From: Rhizobacter sp964253025
GTDB taxonomy: Bacteria > Pseudomonadota > Gammaproteobacteria > Burkholderiales > Burkholderiaceae_C
DNA length: 64,000 nt
Direction: 5' to 3'
NCBI RefSeq assembly: GCF_964253025.1
Contig: NZ_CAXUQC020000001.1
Coordinates: 4,898,001 to 4,962,000, forward strand
Under the pieces are notes generated by a model. It made no database searches. It was not told the DNA's origin and saw nothing but the letters and a program-made list of their open reading frames with translations. The translations under genes and the position numbers were made by a program. Shown one piece after another: positions 54,722-64,000 of the stretch (within the stretch, counting starts at the first letter, position 1; each line of letters opens with the position of its first letter).

Positions 54722-54862
54722 CCCGGCGGGCGACGCCGGCGGAGCGCTCGGCGGCTGGCGTCGCTCACCCCCTTGGCGGCAGGTGAACTTGTCCGACAGT
54801 TTGACCGGGGGCGGCCCGTGCCCAAGACTGCGTCCATCTGATGCTTTTCCGGAGGACCGATC

Positions 54863-55267
54863 ATGTGGACACACCGCCTCACCCTCGCCGACCTGCCGCA
54901 GTCGCTCGGCGCCTTCAAGCCCGTGGGCCATGTGATGGTCGCCTGCCCCCCCGATTCCCCGCTGGCCGATGTCGTGCAAGCGCTGCGGGACGCCGGCTTC
55001 GATGCCGAGGACATCCTGCAGTTCGACTCCGAGGAGGGGGCGGCCAAGATGCAGCAGATGATCGAGCACAGCAGCGAGTTCGCCGGCTTCGGCTACGAGA
55101 TCACCCTGATGCGCCGCTACCAGGCGCTGTCGGAGCAAGGCCACCAGTGGATGCTGGTGTACGCGCCGGAGGACGCCGAGACGGAGCGGGTGACCGAGGT
55201 GGCCAAGCGCTTCAAGGTGCCGATGGCCGTGAAGTACCACCGCCTGGCGGTGGAGGACCTGATCTGA
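54863..55267 (+). CDS. Hypothetical protein, small alpha/beta
   Basis: 134 residues; CGGAGGA site before the ATG. Sequence pattern suggests an alpha/beta fold: HVMVACPPDSPLADVVQALR, GYEITLMRRYQALSEQG, WMLVYAPEDAETERVTEVAK. No signal or membrane helix. No family recognised; the layout resembles small stress-type hypothetical proteins of Burkholderiales. Converges on ruvB with a 39 bp gap. Confidence 0.8.
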   Translation: MWTHRLTLADLPQSLGAFKPVGHVMVACPPDSPLADVVQALRDAGFDAEDILQFDSEEGAAKMQQMIEHSSEFAGFGYEITLMRRYQALSEQGHQWMLVYAPEDAETERVTEVAKRFKVPMAVKYHRLAVEDLI

Positions 55268-55306
55268 CCGGCTGCTGAGCCGGGGCGGAGGCCGCTCGGC
55301 GGGTGA

Positions 55307-56368
<1,062 letters not shown>

Positions 56369-56456
56369 GGCGCCATTATCGGCGGCGACTGCCCGCATCA
56401 CCCGAGCGACAATGGCAACCGTACGGCAAGGTGCCGGAACCTCGGAAGGATTGCAG

Positions 56457-56942
56457 ATGAAGTCGATTCACCCCCCGTCGCGCCGCGCTGCTGGCCTGGC
56501 CCTCGGCGCCCTGCTGGCGCTCTGCTGGGGCGTGGCGAGCGCCCAGTCTGCCGCGACGATCGAGGTGACCCACGCCTATGCCCGTGCGACGGCGCCGGGC
56601 CAGGCCGCGGGCGGAGGCTATGCGCAGATCCGCAATGCCGGCACGTCGGCCGATCGCCTGGTGGCGGTGCAGGCGGACGTGGCGCGCACGGTCGAACTCC
56701 ACACCATGTCGATGGACGGCGACGTGATGCGCATGCGCCAGGTCGAAGGCATCGACCTGCCGGCGGGACAGACGGTGGAGCTCAAACCGGGCGGCCTGCA
56801 CATGATGTTCATGGGCCTCAAGGGCCCGCTCAAGGTGGGCGAGAGCTTCCCGGCCACGCTGAAGTTCGAGAAGGCCGGCGAAGTGAAGGTGACACTGAAG
56901 GTCGAGGCGGCCGGCGCGCGGCCGCACATGATGAAGCACTGA
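56457..56942 (+). CDS. Copper chaperone PCu(A)C
   Basis: 161 residues; GGAAGGA site before the ATG. Signal peptide (LALGALLALCWGVASAQS), then a cupredoxin-like PCu(A)C domain with Met/His copper ligands VELHTMSMDGDVMRMR and GGLHMMFMGLK, plus a C-terminal HMMKH. Periplasmic Cu(I) carrier, typically supplying the Cu(A) centre of cytochrome oxidase. Divergent from ruvB; alone. Confidence 0.93.
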   Translation: MKSIHPPSRRAAGLALGALLALCWGVASAQSAATIEVTHAYARATAPGQAAGGGYAQIRNAGTSADRLVAVQADVARTVELHTMSMDGDVMRMRQVEGIDLPAGQTVELKPGGLHMMFMGLKGPLKVGESFPATLKFEKAGEVKVTLKVEAAGARPHMMKH

Positions 56943-57075
56943 GACTCTGAGCGGTGTGGGTTGCTCGCGCGGTCGTCGACTTGCAGCGAACCGGCGCGCC
57001 TCAGAGTAAGCGTCCGGCCTCCTCCGAGTCGCCCCGGTAGGGCCAGACGTCCGATTCCATCAACCGCGGCCACCC

Positions 57076-57339
57076 ATGCATCACACCGAACTGTGCCCCA
57101 AGTGCAACGCCGAATTTCCGGCCAACAAGAACCTGGTGGCCCACGGCATGCGCATCGGCTACAGCTGGTTCTCGCGCAAGGGCCCTGACGTCCGCTGTCC
57201 CAACTGCTGGCACGTCTTCCCCGCGCAGTACCTGCGGCTGTTCGGCGTTGTTCCCAGCCACGGGGTGCGCTGGGTGGTGGTCGGCATCCTGGCTGTGTGC
57301 GTGCTGATTTCCGTGCTGCAGAAGCGGCAAGTGCTGTGA
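57076..57339 (+). CDS. Small zinc-ribbon membrane protein
   Basis: 87 residues. Zinc ribbon CPKCNAEFP...CPNCWHVFP, then a C-terminal membrane helix (WVVVGILAVCVLISVL). Tail-anchored layout; function unknown. The 183 bp after it, up to fumC, holds nothing recognisable. Confidence 0.75.
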   Translation: MHHTELCPKCNAEFPANKNLVAHGMRIGYSWFSRKGPDVRCPNCWHVFPAQYLRLFGVVPSHGVRWVVVGILAVCVLISVLQKRQVL

Positions 57340-57522
57340 GCGGCGACGCACCGGCGCTGCGTCTCTCGCTTGTTTGCATGATCAGTGGACGCGGCCCGGG
57401 AACGGCTGCACCGACCTTTCAGCAAGCGCTGTCAGGTCGTCGCTCCGGTGCCTCCCCGCAGCGCGCATCGAATGCTGCCGGCGGTGGGAGCCGCCGCTCC
57501 AAATCGTGCGAACAACCGCTTC

Positions 57523-58920
<1,398 letters not shown>

Positions 58921-59059
58921 GTCGGCTCCTGGGACAGCGCGCCAGTGTGAACCGGAACGCCGTCAGCCGCGAATCCCCTGTTTCAAGACGCCGACGGGCG
59001 CAGGCCCTTTCGCCGGCCTTGCCTCACTGCGGGCCGCACGCGTGGCTGCGGCCGGTGGC

Positions 59060-59905
59060 TCACTCGCGGTTGGCCATCGGCTCGCCCAGTCGCACCGGGC
59101 GCTCGGTGGCCCACGTGGGATTGAAGGTGAGCGGCGTATCCGGGAACAGCATGACGACGGTGGAGCCGAGCAGGAAGCGGCCCATTTCCTCGCCCTTCTT
59201 GAGCGTGATCTTCTTGTCGTCGTAGGTCCACTCCCGAACCTCGCGGGCGCGCGGCGGATTCACCACCCCGTGCCAGACCGTGGCCATGCTGCCCACGATG
59301 GTGGCGCCCACGAGCACGAGCACGAACGGACCGAGTGCCGAGTCGAAGACGCAGACCACGCGCTCATTGCGGGCGAACAGTCCCGGGACGCCGCGCGCCG
59401 TGGTCGGGTTGACGGAAAAGAGCGCACCCGGCACGTAGATCATGCGGCGCAGCCGCCCTTCGCAGGGCATGTGGATGCGGTGGTAGTCGCGCGGGCTGAG
59501 GTACAGGGTGGCGAAACTGCCGTGATCGAAGCGGGCGGCGAGCGCGGCGTCGCCGCCTACGAGTGCCGCGGTGGAATACCGGTGTCCCTTGGCCTGGATC
59601 AGCTGGTCGTGCTCGATGCGGCCGTACTGGCTGATGGCACCGTCGACCGGGCAGATGAGATCGGCTCGCGCGATGGGGCGGACTCCGGCCTTCAGCGGGC
59701 GCGTGAAGAACTCGTTGAAGGTCTTGTAGCTGCCGAGCTCCGGATTGGCCGCCTCGCTCATGTCCACGCCATACCGGCCGACGAACCACTGGATCAGACG
59801 CGTCGTCGCAGGGCCCGCCGGTGTCGAGGCGATGCGGCCCGCGAGCGCGGTCAGTGCCTGCTTGGGCAGCAGGTATTGCGGCAACACGGCGAAGCGATCG
59901 GACAT
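59060..59905 (-). CDS. psd: Phosphatidylserine decarboxylase proenzyme
   Basis: 281 residues from the ATG at 59905. Makes phosphatidylethanolamine at the inner membrane. Self-cleavage LGST motif: Ser248 in RFLLGSTVVMLF becomes the pyruvoyl group. Other family blocks: FNEFFTRPLKAGVRP, ICPVDGAISQYG, and SPRDYHRIHMPCEG. Matches the E. coli-type (about 320 aa) enzyme. pssA is not adjacent. Confidence 0.96.
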   Translation of the reverse strand: MSDRFAVLPQYLLPKQALTALAGRIASTPAGPATTRLIQWFVGRYGVDMSEAANPELGSYKTFNEFFTRPLKAGVRPIARADLICPVDGAISQYGRIEHDQLIQAKGHRYSTAALVGGDAALAARFDHGSFATLYLSPRDYHRIHMPCEGRLRRMIYVPGALFSVNPTTARGVPGLFARNERVVCVFDSALGPFVLVLVGATIVGSMATVWHGVVNPPRAREVREWTYDDKKITLKKGEEMGRFLLGSTVVMLFPDTPLTFNPTWATERPVRLGEPMANRE

Positions 59906-59933
59906 GGGACGGCCTGCAGAGGAGAGGGGCCGC

Positions 59934-59939
59934 ATTGTA
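59934..59939 (-). promoter_or_regulatory. Candidate -10 for psd
   Basis: On the minus strand TACAAT sits 28 bp before the psd ATG. No convincing -35. The rest of 59940-60131 shows no gene. Confidence 0.4.
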
Positions 59940-60131
59940 TCGGCCGGGGTGACGACCCCTGCTGCGCCATTGACTCGTGAGCGTCAGGTGCTGAGGGCAT
60001 GCCGTGCTCCGACGGGCCCGGCCGACGTGCAGGTGTCCAGTGGGGTGGCTGTGCGGGAAGGCAGTCCGCCGCTGACAGCAAAGACTGCGGAAGCAGCTTG
60101 AACCGGCGCAGACCGGCCGCACCTCGGGTCG

Positions 60132-61256
60132 ATGACCCGCCTCTTCCTGTTCGGCCTGTCGGCCTTCCTGCACCTCTACCTGGGGCTGCGTCTGGTGCCG
60201 GACTTGCCCGCCGGCGTCGCCGGGCAAGCCGCGCTCGGCCTGCTGCTGGCTTGCTCGGCGGCCCTCATGCCGCTCGGGCTGATGGCGCCGCGCCTGCGCT
60301 CGCGTCGCCATGCCGACGCGCTGGCCTGGGTGGGGCTCGGGCTGATGGGGCTGTTCTCCTCGCTGTTCGTGCTGACCGTCCTGCGCGATGTCGTCCTGCT
60401 GGTGGCCTGGCCTCTCGGCGGGTTGGGTGCGGCGGTCGAAGCCCATTCCGCCGTCGCGGTGCTGGTGCTGGGCGCTCTGGTGACGCTGGCCGGCTTCCTC
60501 AACGCCCGGCGCACCGCATCCGTGGTGCGGGTGGACGTGCCGATCCGCGGCCTGCCCGAGGACCTGCACGGCTTTACCATCGCGCAGATCACCGACATCC
60601 ACGTCGGCCCGACCATCAAGGCGCGCTACGTTCAGGCCATCGTGGACCGCGTCAACGGGTTGCGGCCGGACATGGTGGCCGTGACAGGCGACCTGGTCGA
60701 CGGCAGCGTGAGCGAGCTGGCCGCCCACGTCGCGCCGCTGGCGGGGCTCGCCTCGCGTCACGGCACCTACGTCGTGACGGGGAATCACGAGTACTACGCC
60801 GGCGCACACGCCTGGATCGACGAGTTGCGCCGTCTGGAGCTCACGGTGCTGATGAACGAGCACGTGGTGCTGCGCCACGGCGCGGGTCAGGTGGTGGTGG
60901 CGGGCGTGGCGGACTGGTCGGCCCATCACTTCGATCCGAGCCATCGCAGCGATCCGCTGGGCGCGGTGGCGGGCGCACCAGCCGACGCCGGCGCCCGATT
61001 GCTGCTGGCCCATCAGCCCCGCACCGCCGCGCTGGCGGCCGAGGCCGGCTACCACCTGCAGTTGTCAGGCCACACCCACGGCGGCCAGTTCTTTCCGTGG
61101 AACCTGTTCGTGCCGCTGCAGCAGCCGTACACGGCGGGCCTGCACCGCTTGCGCGACCTGTGGGTCTACACCAGCCGGGGGACCGGGTACTGGGGGCCGC
61201 CAAAGCGTTTCGGCGCGCCGTCGGAGATCACCTGCCTGCGGCTCGTGGCGGCTTGA
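60132..61256 (+). CDS. Membrane-anchored metallophosphoesterase
   Basis: 374 residues. Four N-terminal membrane helices (LFLFGLSAFLHLYLGL to AVAVLVLGALVTLAGF), then a calcineurin-like domain with the full metal set: TDIHVGP, TGDLVDGS, GNHEYYAG, LAHQP and SGHTHGGQFFPW. Related to YkuE/LpxH-like phosphoesterases; substrate may be a phospholipid or nucleotide head group (inference). Confidence 0.92.
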   Translation: MTRLFLFGLSAFLHLYLGLRLVPDLPAGVAGQAALGLLLACSAALMPLGLMAPRLRSRRHADALAWVGLGLMGLFSSLFVLTVLRDVVLLVAWPLGGLGAAVEAHSAVAVLVLGALVTLAGFLNARRTASVVRVDVPIRGLPEDLHGFTIAQITDIHVGPTIKARYVQAIVDRVNGLRPDMVAVTGDLVDGSVSELAAHVAPLAGLASRHGTYVVTGNHEYYAGAHAWIDELRRLELTVLMNEHVVLRHGAGQVVVAGVADWSAHHFDPSHRSDPLGAVAGAPADAGARLLLAHQPRTAALAAEAGYHLQLSGHTHGGQFFPWNLFVPLQQPYTAGLHRLRDLWVYTSRGTGYWGPPKRFGAPSEITCLRLVAA

Positions 61257-61365
61257 AGGGCTGGGCGCAACGGGGATTCGGATGCGATAGTGCGGGGCGC
61301 GCCGACCTCTTGCTGGGTCGGCCGCCTCGCCCGACCGCAGCCCGCCGAGCCCCTCCGCACCCGCC

Positions 61366-62334
61366 ATGTCTTCCGCCCTCCGCCATCCTGATCCGCTGCA
61401 CGCGCAACCGCTCCGCGTCGATGCCGGCCGCCTCGATGAACTCGCCCGGCACCTGGGCCGCCACGCGCCGGGCGAGGGCACCTGGCCGACCGCCTTGCCA
61501 GGGGTGTCCTCGATCCGGTATTCCGGGCCGAGCGAGGAGACCGCCCATGGCCTGCACCAGCCGGCCGTCTGCATCGTGGCCCAGGGCGCCAAGCGGGTGA
61601 CATTGGGCCAGGAGCACTACGAATATGACGCCGCCCGCTTCCTCGTGTTCTCGTCCGACCTGCCCGTCAGCGCCCAGGTGACGCACGCTTCCGTCGCGCA
61701 GCCCTACCTCTGCTTCCGGCTCGACCTGGACGTGAAGGAAGTGACTGAACTGGTGCTGCAGGTCGGCATGCGGGCCAAGTCTTCGCGGGGCACTCGTCGC
61801 GGCCTGTTCCTGGGCCGGGTCACGGAGGAAATGCTCGACGCCGCCATCCGCCTGATGCGGCTCCTCGACGAGCCGGAGGATGCCGCAGCGCTCGCGCCGC
61901 TGGCCAGCCGGGAGCTGGTGTACCGGCTGCTGCGCAGCGAGCAGGGCGAGCGCCTCGCCCAGGCCGTGCGCTGCGACAGCCATGCGCAGCGTGTCGGGCG
62001 CGCCATCGCCTGGCTCAAGGCCAACTTCATGGAGCCGCTCACCATCGAGGCGCTGGCGCGGGAGGCCGGCATGAGCAGCTCGTCGCTGCACCACCACTTC
62101 AAGGCCGTCACGTCGATGAGTCCGTTGCAGTTCCAGAAGCAGCTGCGGCTGCAGGAGGCGCGCCGACTGCTGCTGGGAGAAGGCGTGGAGGTATCGACGG
62201 CCGGCTACACCGTGGGCTATGAGAGCGCTTCACAGTTCAGCCGGGAATACGCGCGGCTGTTCGGGCTGCCGCCGTCGCGCGACGCGCGGGGAGCGGGCGC
62301 CGCCGGCGCATCCGCGACCCGGTCGACCGCATGA
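61366..62334 (+). CDS. AraC-family transcriptional regulator
   Basis: 322 residues. N-terminal AraC_N cupin-type sensor (QPAVCIVAQGAKRVTLGQEH, FLVFSSDLPVSAQV) and C-terminal double helix-turn-helix (LTIEALAREAGMSSSSLHHH and TAGYTVGYESASQFSREYAR). In this group the target is usually the neighbouring oxidoreductase gene, here the convergent SDR. Low-complexity Ala/Gly tail. Confidence 0.9.
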   Translation: MSSALRHPDPLHAQPLRVDAGRLDELARHLGRHAPGEGTWPTALPGVSSIRYSGPSEETAHGLHQPAVCIVAQGAKRVTLGQEHYEYDAARFLVFSSDLPVSAQVTHASVAQPYLCFRLDLDVKEVTELVLQVGMRAKSSRGTRRGLFLGRVTEEMLDAAIRLMRLLDEPEDAAALAPLASRELVYRLLRSEQGERLAQAVRCDSHAQRVGRAIAWLKANFMEPLTIEALAREAGMSSSSLHHHFKAVTSMSPLQFQKQLRLQEARRLLLGEGVEVSTAGYTVGYESASQFSREYARLFGLPPSRDARGAGAAGASATRSTA

Positions 62335-62379
62335 CGCGCTGGGCGTCCACGCCACCCCGGGAGCGTGGCCGTCGCCGGC

Positions 62380-63213
62380 TCAGAAGTCGCCGTCGGTGCT
62401 GGCGGACAGCGCACGATGCGCGTCCACCTCCAGCCGGCGGCGCTGCAATGCGCCGTCGAGCATGCCCAGGGCGTCGGTGCCGGCGACGAAGTGCAAGGGC
62501 GGTTCGGCCGTGCCGGCGAGCTGAACGATGGCCCGTCCCAAGCGGGCCGGATCGCCCGGTTGCCGGCCGTTGTAGCTTTCATAGGTGCGGCCGTCGGGCA
62601 TGTCGCGCCGGTAGTCGTCCACCGCGAGGGCGCCGTAGCGCACCGAGCTCGTGTCCAGGAAGTCGGTGCGGAAGAAGCCGGGCTCGACGATGGTGACGTG
62701 GATCCCGAACGGCTGTACTTCGAGAGCCAGCGACTCCGAGAATCCCTCGACGGCGAACTTGGCGGCGCAATAGACGGCGGAGCCGGCGAAGCCCATGAAG
62801 CCGCCCACGGAGGCGAGGTTGATGACGTGCCCGCTGCGCTGGCGGCGCATCACCGGCAGTGCGGCTCGCGTCACGTGCATCAGGCCGAAGACGTTCGTCT
62901 CGAACTGGCGGACCACGTCGGCGGCGGCGATCTCCTCGAAGACCCCGAGCTGGCCGTAGCCCGCGTTGTTGACCAGCACGTCGATGCGGCCGAAGCGGTC
63001 CAGGGCCGCGGCCACCGCGGTGGCGCTGTCGGCCTCCCGCGCCGTGTCGAGCGGCACGCAGAGCACGCGCTCGCCGTAGGGCCCGTAACGGGACTCGAGT
63101 GCGCCGAGGTTGCGACCCGTGGCCACCACGCGGTCACCGGCCGCCAGTGCGGCACCGGCAATGTGGGCGCCAATGCCGCGGCCGGCGCCCGTCACGAACC
63201 AGATTCTGCTCAT
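62380..63213 (-). CDS. Short-chain dehydrogenase/reductase (SDR)
   Basis: 277 residues from the ATG at 63213 after AAGGAGAG. Classical SDR: TGAGRGIG cofactor motif, NNAGYG, catalytic Ser in NLASVGGF and YCAAK (Tyr-xxx-Lys). Substrate unknown. It converges with the AraC regulator, a pairing frequently seen in Proteobacteria. Confidence 0.93.
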   Translation of the reverse strand: MSRIWFVTGAGRGIGAHIAGAALAAGDRVVATGRNLGALESRYGPYGERVLCVPLDTAREADSATAVAAALDRFGRIDVLVNNAGYGQLGVFEEIAAADVVRQFETNVFGLMHVTRAALPVMRRQRSGHVINLASVGGFMGFAGSAVYCAAKFAVEGFSESLALEVQPFGIHVTIVEPGFFRTDFLDTSSVRYGALAVDDYRRDMPDGRTYESYNGRQPGDPARLGRAIVQLAGTAEPPLHFVAGTDALGMLDGALQRRRLEVDAHRALSASTDGDF

Positions 63214-63334
63214 GTTCTCTCCTTCGTTGCGTGTGTTCCACGCCGTGTTGTGCATGGAAGTCATCGTAGGAAGGGAGGGGCACCTGCGCGTGCACGAAGC
63301 TCCGCAGGTCTTGCCCATTCCACCGCGTCACGGG

Positions 63335-63847
63335 TCAGGTGGCGGGTGGGGCGCTCACGGTGATGGCGTCGCCGGCGTGCAGCGGGCCGCCGACGAGGAC
63401 GCGGGCCGTGACACCACCGTGGCCGCGCAGTGCGTTGTAGCCGCCGGGGCCAAGGACCGCCTCCATGCGCGAACAGGGCTCGCAGGGCCCCGTCACTTCC
63501 AGCTGCACCACATTGCCGATCCACAGCACCAGCGGCCGGTCACGGAAGAGCGAACGGGCCGCCAGCAGGTTGAGCCCCGAGACGACGAGGTTGCGCCGCA
63601 GCGCCTCGGCCTGCACCGTGTCGTGACCGAGCAGGGTGGCGATCACCGGAAGATGCTCGGCCTGGATGAGCGTGACCTGGCGCCGTCCGCCGCTGCGCGC
63701 GCGATCGCCTTCGAGGCCGCGCCCCGCGATGGCCTGCACCTGCTCGACGCGCTGCACCGGTATGCGCGGCGCCGGTCGCAGCAGGATGGCGTCGAGGCGG
63801 CCTGCTCGTGGAAAGCGCGAGGTCAGCGCGCGGAGATCCTCGGTCAT
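63335..63847 (-). CDS. MOSC domain protein
   Basis: 170 residues. MOSC (molybdenum cofactor sulfurase C-terminal) domain with the conserved Cys segment TGPCEPCSRMEAVLG and GHGGVTARVLVGG. Small stand-alone members resemble YiiM and take part in N-hydroxylated compound reduction or sulfur transfer; specific role unknown. 121 bp upstream of the SDR, same strand. Confidence 0.88.
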   Translation of the reverse strand: MTEDLRALTSRFPRAGRLDAILLRPAPRIPVQRVEQVQAIAGRGLEGDRARSGGRRQVTLIQAEHLPVIATLLGHDTVQAEALRRNLVVSGLNLLAARSLFRDRPLVLWIGNVVQLEVTGPCEPCSRMEAVLGPGGYNALRGHGGVTARVLVGGPLHAGDAITVSAPPAT

Positions 63848-63922
63848 GCAACGGTGTCCCTCATGGTCAGTCCCGCGGTCGGTCAGTGAGATGCGCAGTG
63901 TGGCCCCGGTGCAGCGGGCGCG

Positions 63923-64000
63923 TCAGCCGCGGGTCTTCGGGTAGGGCGACACCAGCCACAGGGCCAGCGCACACATCAGCAGCATCGCGCTCGCCAGCGG
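63923..64000 (-). CDS. C-terminal end of a membrane protein (5' part outside window)
   Basis: 25 codons ending in TGA at 63923-63925, encoding a final hydrophobic helix (SAMLLMCALALWLVS) and SPYPKTRG. Too short for a family call; probably a transporter tail. 75 bp upstream of the MOSC gene, same strand. Confidence 0.5.
   Translation of the reverse strand, partial: PLASAMLLMCALALWLVSPYPKTRG

Overview
The window is about 70% GC, almost wholly coding, with short intergenic gaps and many 1-8 bp start/stop overlaps. Gene content (single-domain BirA, stand-alone RfaE2, MurU, short SpeH, exosortase B with EpsD/EpsI, DUF1840, rhombosortase, PEP-CTERM proteins) points to a Burkholderiales betaproteobacterium, probably near Leptothrix/Rubrivivax/Piscinibacter. 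I found no rRNA, tRNA, CRISPR array, transposase or prophage gene, so this is chromosomal core plus lineage-specific genes. Both edges cut a gene.

Layout. 1-2.8 kb: DUF1365 and FAD-oxidoreductase pair, then a periplasmic glutathione peroxidase (all minus). 3-4.4 kb: ferritin-like diiron protein and RfaE2. 4.3-8.6 kb: an overlapping minus-strand operon, glnE, rhombosortase, EamA transporter. 8.9-10.9 kb: nitrilase-like amidohydrolase and a UbiH-type hydroxylase, converging. 11-14.3 kb: an FxDxF PEP-CTERM protein followed by epsD-xrtB-epsI, a minimal exosortase locus without glycan genes. 14.4-20.9 kb: SPFH, DUF4178 zinc-ribbon, DUF350, membrane aminopropyltransferase and a twin-arginine FAD oxidoreductase. 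This looks like a dedicated membrane/polyamine-type system and is the strongest candidate for an under-described one. 20.8-26.3 kb: pepP, a membrane protein, an aldo/keto reductase, a CDF metal exporter, and murU with speH.

26.5-29.6 kb: tkt and gap, closed by a clear terminator. 29.7-34.7 kb: small envelope proteins, an HPF-family protein, DUF305, a racemase, and a SPOR-like/birA/SET-domain run. 34.8-37.5 kb: topB with a histone-H1-like tail, divergent from the SET methyltransferase. 38-41.6 kb: an AEC carrier, a monooxygenase-fold protein and a large membrane protein that I read as an IgaA/UmoB homologue. 41.7-45.5 kb: HAF-repeat PEP-CTERM protein, GST-like protein, PcaF-type thiolase. 45.9-49.3 kb: HD-GYP plus PAS/GGDEF/EAL, overlapping by 4 bp. 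49.4-54.7 kb: DUF1840, PEBP, histidine phosphatase, sterol-desaturase-like protein, then a DUF2946-type protein with a TonB receptor. 55-64 kb: ruvB, PCu(A)C copper chaperone, fumC, psd, a membrane metallophosphoesterase, AraC regulator facing an SDR, MOSC protein and the tail of a membrane protein.

Themes: two C-terminal protein-sorting systems (exosortase and rhombosortase) with two PEP-CTERM substrates; polyamine chemistry (speH, the aminopropyltransferase and the FAD oxidoreductase); copper handling (DUF2946/TonB, PCu(A)C, DUF305); and c-di-GMP turnover. All family calls come from reading the translated proteins; no database search was run.
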